Shown piece by piece: positions 57,555-64,000 of a stretch of DNA of 64,000 nt (position 1 is the first letter of the stretch; each line of letters opens with the position of its first letter). The stretch comes from Zhengitettix transpicula (Eukaryota; Arthropoda; Insecta; Orthoptera; Tetrigidae), in assembly GCA_037074705.1 (NCBI GenBank), contig CM073593.1, positions 17,303,001 through 17,367,000 of the forward strand, read 5' to 3'. A program made the position numbers and the translations under genes. The notes beneath the pieces were generated by a model. That model saw only the letters and a list, made by a program, of their open reading frames with translations, searched no databases and was not told the DNA's origin.

Positions 57555-60449
57555 AATGATAAGGAAAGGCAATTAAAGAATTAATAATTAAACATTTGAA
57601 ATAAATTATTATCGGCGAACGCACAAATACAATAATGGGTAATAATATATGAACAGGCAAGACATTGTCGTTGGAGCACGTATAAACTACGGGGCACGGC
57701 CGTCAGATATAAAACTTCGTCGAGGGCAGTTGAGTAATGAAACATTGATATTTGGAGAAAGAGTGAAATTTTGGTAGATAGCCACAGAATATTGAGAATC
57801 CAAAGTAAATAGATTTAAAGGAGAGAACGAAGTTTTTATTTCGTCATAATTCAAAACTTGAGCAACAATCTGCATTTGGCTGGAGAGTGAGGTTCAAAGT
57901 AAAAGTCGGCAGATATAGGCGGGACGGAAGTTTTTCGGAGCAATTGTGTCTGGTGGTCAATACCAGAGCTTTGCAAAGTGAAATAAAATTAAATTCAGTG
58001 AAACAATGGCCTGTAATGTGTTCATAGTGAAATGTGTATTATACAATCCCAACAATTGCCTGGTACCGGTACAACTGTAAGTATAGAGAAATATTTTATA
58101 TTCATGCTATGTAAACGTTAAATAAGGATAGTAGATCGTCAGATTTCGATTTCAATTTCATTTTCATTTATGTTGTTTCATTCTGATCAAATTTTGAAGG
58201 TTATTAAAAATTGTTTGTTAATTTTGGATGGTAGAAAATTTATTGTTATTTGTTAAAAGGCCCAATTAATGACCCTGAGATGAGAGTAAAGGACACTGTA
58301 TAATAAGAACATTAATGTAAAGTTTCAACAAGAAAGTTTTTGTTATTATATAGTCATGCAGAATAAACCAATTGTTTCATAGATTTAAACCATTGTGATT
58401 ATTTCTATATTATTTCGTTAAATAATTTCAATAAATAAATTCATTCATTTCAATTAAAATATTTTGTATCTTACATTTTTTTGGCTTCATCAACGTGGGC
58501 CGATTCAATTTAATTTATTTTGTGTTTTACATTTATGGCGTCGTAACGTGGGCCAATTCAGATAAATATTAAATAAATAAATTTGGCATATTACATTTAT
58601 GAAACCTCAACGTGGGGCACTGTTTGTTGACCTAAATTCATTTCAATCAATTCATAATAAATTTTATAAATAGTTGTGTATTACAATATATATATATTGT
58701 AATGCCTTGAGGGAAAGGCATTGTTTCAGATTAATGGTCTTGGCCGTCAGAGGAAATTGTAATGTTTACTTGGGGCAGGTCATGAGAATTCAGAGCAAAG
58801 GCACATGCAGGGTGGCCTGTCGCAAGGTAAATCTGTTAAGGCGGGCATTGTTCTGATTAATGGCCTGGACAGTGGCGTGTTGACTTAGGATAATGGAGGA
58901 AGCAGTTTGGGCGGTCTGAAGAATTTAGAAACGCGCACGTGTGAGTGCGGGGGTGAGAATACAAGTGCTAAGTAATTACGGGTTCTGTCTCGATGCGACA
59001 TGACAGAGGAGCTACCAATTTGCTAAGGAACTGCATCTGCATAACGTAAATCTCGGGAGGAAACTGTCAACGGGCAGTTGCGACGTAGTTTTGGGAACAA
59101 AAGGAAAAGAGAAGGGACGGTGATATATAAAGAGAAGATAAGATTTTTGGAAGTGAGTTGAGTTTTGGAGCTAGGAGGTGAAGTTGAGTCTTGGAGGAGA
59201 GGGTTGGTTGTGGAGGCGTACGGCGAGCACGGAGTATGGAGAAATTTTGTAGCCTGCGAGAGAAATAGCAAATTTATGTCAACGATAAACATTTTTGTAT
59301 GCAGAAGTTCAATCTGTTGTAATATCAAAATTTGACCACTGTCTTCGATGGTAGGAGACCAGGACACTGCATCCAGGACACAGCGTCGAGTAGTTTCACC
59401 ACGAGCAAGTGGGATGTCCTTCACCGAGTATGGAGAATCAGCTATCGTCGAACCAATAATATGTGTTAGAGTCAGTGTTTAAGCGCCCAGTCTATAAAGT
59501 GTGTGTGTAATGAACGAGCCAAATGTTCCTGAGTAATCGTAAGTTGAAATTTCATGGTGTTAATATGTGTAAACGGAATTAAAAGATACAGTCAGATATC
59601 GTTTTTTTTGTATTAATAAGATAAACTCTTTTAAATTTAGAATCAATCTGGTAGATTAAGTTCGTTAATAAGTTTCGTCGATGTCTAGTCGATTAAATAT
59701 TTCTGTTTAATTTAAAGATAAATGTTTTTTTAGGGCAACAGGCTACATGAGGGTGATCCACTTTGGGCAACTCCCCTTTAATAGCATAGGAAGGGATTTG
59801 AAAGGTGGGATGTGGAAGGGTACAGGAAGGTAGCCAAGGCTTAACAAGGGCCCCCGGGCTATATTTTAAGGATCCTTTTGGCATTCGCCTAAAGAAATGC
59901 AGGAAAAACCCTAGAAAAACCTGCATCAGGTAGGTCGGGCATTGGGTACTTGTCCCACGCCCTTCCGATAGCGGGAGAGGAGTTTGCTGTGGGGACGCAG
60001 CATTCCCTTCTCCGTGCCTCGACCAGTTTAGGAGGCAGCTGGCCGACTATTCCAATGGGACTAGCGGACAACTCTTACCGTATGCCCAAGGTCTGTGACC
60101 CCGGAACATACACCTCTCAAAACAGGCCGAGGTGCCTCGGCTTGTGGGAACCTTAGTTCAAAGACGGAGAGGAAAAGGCATACCCAAAGGTAGCCCCTTC
60201 GTATCTCTCCTAAAAGGTTCTGCCTGCGAGAGATAATCCCTCGCAGGTTACCTGCGAGAGAATCCTCTCGCAGGCTTTTTGAAGATAAATGTTGGGTTTT
60301 TTGATTATTTAAGTGTTCTATCCGTTATCAAACCCATGAGGGAAAGGAGATATGTTTTGTATTAAATTGTATAATTGTAAATTCTGATAAATAAAAATTG
60401 TTTGTTTGTTAAAATATAATTTTTTTATTTTGACGCCTGGTTGTTTATT

Positions 60450-60480
<31 letters not shown>

Positions 60481-63116
60481 TACAAATGTGTAATGAAATG
60501 CTTTATATAAATCGTTTCTTTAATTATTGGCGGCGTAACTTTGAGGAGAGAGTATTGTAAAGAACAGCATTGTTTGGCGCGAGAATGCAGTGACTAGAAT
60601 GGGCGCTAAGAATTGTTGTCTAGTAAGCGTAAATAAGACGCTCAGAACGTTGACCACAAAGAACGCCGGGACAGTGAGAATGTGTTTGGGAGGCAGAGCA
60701 GTATATAGTCAGAAAGCTCAGATAGTCAGAGCGAGAGTGTGTTTGGGAGGCAGAGGAGTATGTTGTAACGAAACAGTCAGAAAGAGTACCGTACAGTCCA
60801 GTCCAGTCAGAGAGCAGCGTGTGTGTTTTGGGGGGCCTGATCCGTATGGTACTCGTAGTGGTAATAAGTGGTGGTAGAATTCAGCAAAATATTAGCTGAA
60901 TATATCAGCTTCTGTATTAAAGGGATTTTTCACAGCAATCCGAGTGTGACAATACGTACGACCCCAAAGTAGAAAGGCGCCTGAAGTGTTGGAAATTGGG
61001 ACGATAATAAAATTAGTGCTACGGCCTGTCAAGAAAAATAGTTTTCTATAAAAATTGCACAAACCAGAGCAGTTCTAAATAAATGGTATGTAAAAACAAA
61101 AAACTTTCTTATGTAAAACTTTACGTAAATATCGTTTACCGCCAGATTTATATAACTTTTCTGATTTCTGTAGTTTTTGTTATTGGTATAAAGTTTATTG
61201 TAAATTTAAATTCATTTTTTTTTGTTTTTGTAACTTGGTGAAATTTGAAAATCAGTCTTAATTAGAAACCCTATAATCTGTCCTGAAATTTAGACAAATT
61301 AAATTTTTTTCTAATTCTGGTTTGAATTTCACATTGGAATTTCTAGAATTTAAAGTATTTAGTAGCATGCAGAGTAGATAGAACAAAATTTAATTAAAGA
61401 TGGCAATAGATATTACAAAATAAAAGTTTATAAATTTTAATATGAACCTTTTTTTAACTTAAATCTTGAGAACGGGATGGTAGAGGTGGTGGTATCTCAC
61501 CAAACAGTTTGTAAATGCAAAAGTAGCTCCCGGAATTAGCGAATTTGTCGTCTCCTAGTCAAAAGTAAACGTTTTCTAATATCCAATACATATACTGTAC
61601 AAATACGTTCGTAGTTATACCAGACCGCGTGCGTTCTCCTGGGACCTGTGATGGGTTCCGATGGTCGACTTTTCCATTCCTACCGGGGCGTCGTTCTCGT
61701 GATAAAAAGACAGACCACATCGAAACTGACCATGAGGTCTTGCGACGTCAGTTTCAGGGATATCAGTGCGTGGACAAATTATGTTGAATTTTTTCACATG
61801 GTGGACACCGTTTTCCAAAGAGTTTTCTCTTCAGAAATTTGCAAGTTGTAAGTCACAGAGGCAATGCGACCACAAAGTTCCGGAAGAAATGGAGAAGTCG
61901 ACCAATCGGAGTTCAGCAAAGCTTCCAGGGGAAGGGAACGCATGGTCGGATATAAATACGAACGTTAGTGTCGCGGCATCTCTACCTGATTGATGTTGTT
62001 GGCGGAGCTTACCGTCGAGAGATCGGCCCGGATTGTAAACCGAGAATTATATTTAGAACTAATTCACCGACAAAACCTTCGTTATCTAATATTCTTTTTT
62101 AATGATTACTTGTCGTTTCCACTGTGGCGCGTCTTAAATTTTTTAAACATTATCGGTTGAACCTTTACACTTATCGAAAGAAAATAAAACTATAATAGAA
62201 TTGCAAGGGAACTGCAAAATTCATTGATTGACGGCCTGGAATCAAACACACTATGAACATCCGCAGCATTAAGTGGTCAATACGAAATTACTTCATGATT
62301 TTGTTAAGAATGGAAGATACATGAATCAGCAGTATGTGAACCCTAAAAGATTGTATTGTTTTTATGTATTTTCGCGACGTGGTTTGAGATATGACTGTGA
62401 ACTTGATTTGTGTTTTCTTTGGCCAATGTTAGGAAATACGGCTGAAGGAAAATTGGACCATGCCACCTCAAGGACACTCAAGCTGCAGATTCTGGTTTTG
62501 GTCACCCAACGATTTTCTAAGTCATACATATTATTTAGTCGACATAAAACTAATCGGAATTACCATTGTGCGACATTTGTTTGGTAGAAAAATTATGAAT
62601 AGGTGATTTTCTAAGACTGAGCTGAATCCAACCTACAGTTGCTCTGATGGGTTTACCCTGAAAAATAATGGAGATTGGCCTTCTAGTCGTTTCTTACCAT
62701 AATAGTTCCTTACTTCCGTTCCAATTTCCTACTCGCATTATCTTTACAATAATCTACAATTATAATTCTATGCGTCAGGTAATGAAAACCCTAATTAATA
62801 ACCATCCGACTTTATTGTCATTAAACATAAACTGTTTGAACTTTATTAGCCTCACTCATCGCCTTGGCCAGTTATTATCCTTTTAATGCTACCAGGCTCT
62901 TTCTGGTTAAAACATACCGCTTTCTGAGGCTGTAGAGTTCCTAGACGCAGAGAGATTCCCTCGTCCAGGCGCCGGCCCCAGAATGGCGTGTGGTTGCCCG
63001 CGCGCCATCCCAGACGTCCACTATCAGAATTCACTGAAGAGATGATCTCGGGCTCAATAAGACATTCGGTTCTTTCACAGAGCAGTTCCAGTCGATCGCC
63101 CATCTGCTGGCATTTG
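53557..63116 (-). CDS. TINAG/Swim-like inactive cathepsin-B family protein, 3' five exons (5' end missing)
   Basis: Secreted pseudo-protease of the papain (C1) family, related to tubulointerstitial nephritis antigen and Drosophila Swim (CG3074). The exons are 63116-62918, 56713-56418, 54624-54407, 54147-53993 and 53730-53557. All sites are GT-AG and the phases join without a stop, giving about 347 codons. The first exon has the TINAG-type [20 protein letters not shown] and LRLGTL. The second has [20 protein letters not shown], where serine stands at the catalytic cysteine position, as in TINAG proteins, followed by [10 protein letters not shown]. The fourth has the histidine region ([13 protein letters not shown]). 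The last has [15 protein letters not shown] and a stop at 53557. The intact reading frame suggests a live gene. Signal peptide and cysteine-rich N-terminus lie upstream, outside the window or unrecognised. The 6.2-kb intron (56714-62917) contains the LTR row at 57425-61417. Confidence 0.93.
54625..55489. other. Intron DNA, nothing assigned
   Basis: Part of the 1.8-kb intron of the TINAG-like gene. No repeat recognised. Confidence 0.6.
55490..55950 (-). pseudogene. Ty1/copia relic (protease to GAG-pre-integrase)
   Basis: On the minus strand, pieces read [14 protein letters not shown] (after a damaged LKDVL-like stretch) and then [32 protein letters not shown] and HQKWGH.SFGNL. This is the Copia segment between protease and integrase that ends in the zinc-binding WH..GH..NL motif. 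There are stops and frameshifts, and RT and integrase are missing. It lies in an intron of the TINAG-like gene, in the same orientation as the gene. Confidence 0.65.
56940..57320 (+). pseudogene. hAT transposase fragment (ZBED5/GTF2IRD2-like)
   Basis: Plus-strand frames read LNCKLQNEF ... [20 protein letters not shown], then [20 protein letters not shown] and, after a break near 57215, [17 protein letters not shown]. The succession (KLQ, F..KL..W, RF.DF, LELIDLQ.D..LK) is typical of the middle part of hAT transposases of the ZBED5/FAM200/GTF2IRD2 type. BED finger and dimerisation domain are absent. It lies in the TINAG-like gene's intron, opposite to the gene. Confidence 0.65.
57328..57390. 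repeat. (CTAT)n/(TA)n microsatellite
   Basis: About eleven CTAT units followed by TA units. Confidence 0.95.
57425..57523 (-). mobile_element. Truncated LTR start
   Basis: Read on the minus strand from 57523: TGTAATACTAATTAAGAAAG, then an ACCGCCGTC-rich segment as in the LTR at 49933-50920. Only about 100 bp remain. It shares the (AT)n at 57524-57551 with the next LTR. Confidence 0.6.
57552..58685 (+). mobile_element. Solo LTR, 1134 bp, with three primer-site-like modules
   Basis: TGTAATGATAAGGAAAGGCA (57552) to GTGTATTACA (58685), (AT)n on both sides. TATA box TATAAAA at 57708. A diverged form of the shared motif (GACCCTGAGATGAG) lies at 58270. The last 215 bp hold three repeats of an LTR-end-like TTACA followed by a primer-site-like sequence (58471-58502, 58527-58554, 58591-58618). 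Confidence 0.75.
58471..58618 (+). repeat. Three tandem LTR-end/primer-site modules
   Basis: TGGCTTCATCAACGTGGGCC (58482), TGGCGTCGTAACGTGGGCC (58536) and TGAAACCTCAACGTGGGGC (58600) each follow a TTACA. Compare the complement of tRNA-Lys 3' end, TGGCGCCCAACGTGGGGC (from memory). Spacing is about 54-65 bp. Confidence 0.7.
58698..60452 (+). mobile_element. Solo LTR, about 1.19 kb, split by a retroposon
   Basis: TGTAATGCCTTGAGGGAAAG (58698) to TTTGTTTATTACA (60452), (AT)n on both sides. Closely similar to 47656-48983, which shows the empty site for the retroposon and has more U3 repeat copies. The shared motif is shortened (TTATCAAACCCATGAGGG near 60317). Confidence 0.8.
59727..60281 (-). mobile_element. 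Full-length poly(A) retroposon, 555 bp, with 12-bp target duplication
   Basis: The exact duplication AAGATAAATGTT lies at 59715-59726 and 60282-60293. The related LTR at 47656-48983 provides the uninterrupted site. On the minus strand the element starts with a double GC hairpin (60222-60274) and ends GTAGCCTGTTGCCC plus a short A-tail. It carries no reverse transcriptase, so it is non-autonomous and probably moved by a non-LTR element's machinery. Copies or parts also lie at 20110-21137, 43168-43670 and 45819-46045. Confidence 0.88.
60489..61417 (+). mobile_element. Possible solo LTR, about 930 bp
   Basis: After (AT)n (60453-60480) and TTACAAA it begins TGTAATGAAATGC and may end at AGATATTACA (61417). 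The first 100 bp follow the truncated LTR at 57425-57523 (reverse). The right border is not flanked by AT repeats, so it is uncertain. Confidence 0.4.
61418..62917. other. Intron DNA, nothing firmly assigned
   Basis: A TATA-like sequence (GGATATAAATACG, 61934) sits in a GC-richer patch (61620-61990), possibly an old element promoter. No coding motif. Confidence 0.4.
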
Positions 63117-64000
63117 CTGAAAAAATATAGTAGTACTCCTGTTAACTACATGCTTGGTGCATCTGTATTTACACTGTGTAAGTATAATATTTGTTATACT
63201 TAAATAATTTAGGAAGCAGTCAAAACAGAATATAGACCTTTCCATAATTTTGACACCCTTTCGATGGCGTAAATGTTTAATTCACTATAGTATACTATAG
63301 TGAACCGGCTAATGGACAAAATAGAAGGATTCTGTACCGTCTCTCAGATGGAGTCTAGCCGTGTGAAAAGGTTCACCCCACCGGAAAAGACATCCAGATG
63401 TAAACATGACAAATGGAAAGATAGTCTAGGACTTCGAAATAATCAACGAGATACTTCGACTGAGGGAAATTTTATGGGCAAAAGAAAAACAGTCGGGAAG
63501 TTATACTAAATTTGTGAAGACGGCCGCAGGGGTGCCAACCATCGAATTGTAGGTCGACTTCCGACGAGAAAAAGTAAACACCTGTTTTACACCTCAATCA
63601 CAAATAATTGAGTCCCAATATGAGAGAGGTCTCTTAAATATCAGAAAATTTAAACCTATAATTTTAATAATCGGCGTTTCTTTTATTATATAAAAATATT
63701 CATTCTACTGTATGTAACAAATTATTATTAATATCCGAATAGATTTTGAACGACCATCATTATACAATATACAATTTTTTATTTCACCACATTAACTTAT
63801 TTAAACTTATACAAATACGAAAAGTGGTAAAATATAAATTATTAAAATTTATATGAGACACTTTTCGAACCGAACTCCTATGACCATAAACTGAAAATTG
63901 ACGAATTTCGTATTGATTATTGAAGTAACTCTTTTTACGTAGCGTTAGGCGAATGTCATGTAGGTTCCCTAAATTATAGCCCGGGACTCTTAATAAATTC
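63117..64000. other. Non-coding; upstream exons of the TINAG-like gene not found
   Basis: No cysteine-rich exon of the kind expected upstream in TINAG proteins is visible. An open frame at 63300-63509 (plus) has no recognisable domain. Confidence 0.5.

Noticed and set aside
62273..62587. Open frame of 104 codons (plus) in the TINAG-like intron
   Set aside because: No recognisable domain, no splice or promoter support, and composition like the surrounding intron.

Overview
The window is eukaryotic and reads as an arthropod, most likely insect, nuclear genome. It is AT-rich and has spliced genes with GT-AG introns. It carries Ty3/gypsy, Ty1/copia, Penelope-like (PLE), Jockey/CR1-like, hAT, PIF/Harbinger and Helitron relics. 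One clear host gene encodes a TINAG/Swim-type inactive cathepsin-B-like protein. There is no sign of operons, ribosome binding sites or CRISPR. The species cannot be named from the sequence.

Layout. 1-5587: minus-strand Ty3/gypsy element with broken gag and pol, a tRNA-Leu-type primer site and a complete 571-bp 5' LTR. 5636-7000: decayed plus-strand Ty3 integrase and a possible LTR. 8711-12925: non-LTR RNase H relic, then solo LTRs sitting in (AT)n, one of them split by a non-LTR retrotransposon (9726-11843). 13560-16094: hAT element with TIRs, target duplication and a broken transposase. 16461-17230: Helitron. 17378-21585: PLE remains (RT and GIY-YIG) with nested insertions. 22244-24884: Harbinger remnant holding a solo LTR. 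25010-26837: short LTR split by a 1.5-kb hAT-like element.

26838-43055 is mostly host-like. It has a possible first exon at 28570, an unassigned exon at 35105, a complete four-exon coiled-coil gene (39599-41530, 186 codons) with a TATA promoter, and duplicated exons and inverted repeats around that gene. 43168-50977 is a dense run of solo LTRs and copies of a poly(A)-tailed retroposon.

53557-63116 (minus) is the 3' part of the TINAG/Swim-like gene. Five exons join in frame, and its 6.2-kb intron holds a row of solo LTRs.

The signal I find most interesting is in the LTRs. Several families sit in (AT)n tracts and begin TGTAAT and end ATTACA. Some carry tandem modules near the 3' end, each made of an LTR-end-like sequence followed by a primer-binding-site-like sequence (tRNA-Lys type in the solo LTRs, tRNA-Leu type in the element at the left). 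The solo LTR families also share a motif (TATCAAACCCAGTAAAGACC, then CTGAGA). Read antisense, it resembles the anticodon-stem, variable-loop and T-arm region of tRNA-Lys. That would be a second contact with the primer tRNA, like a retroviral primer-activation signal. This last step is inference.
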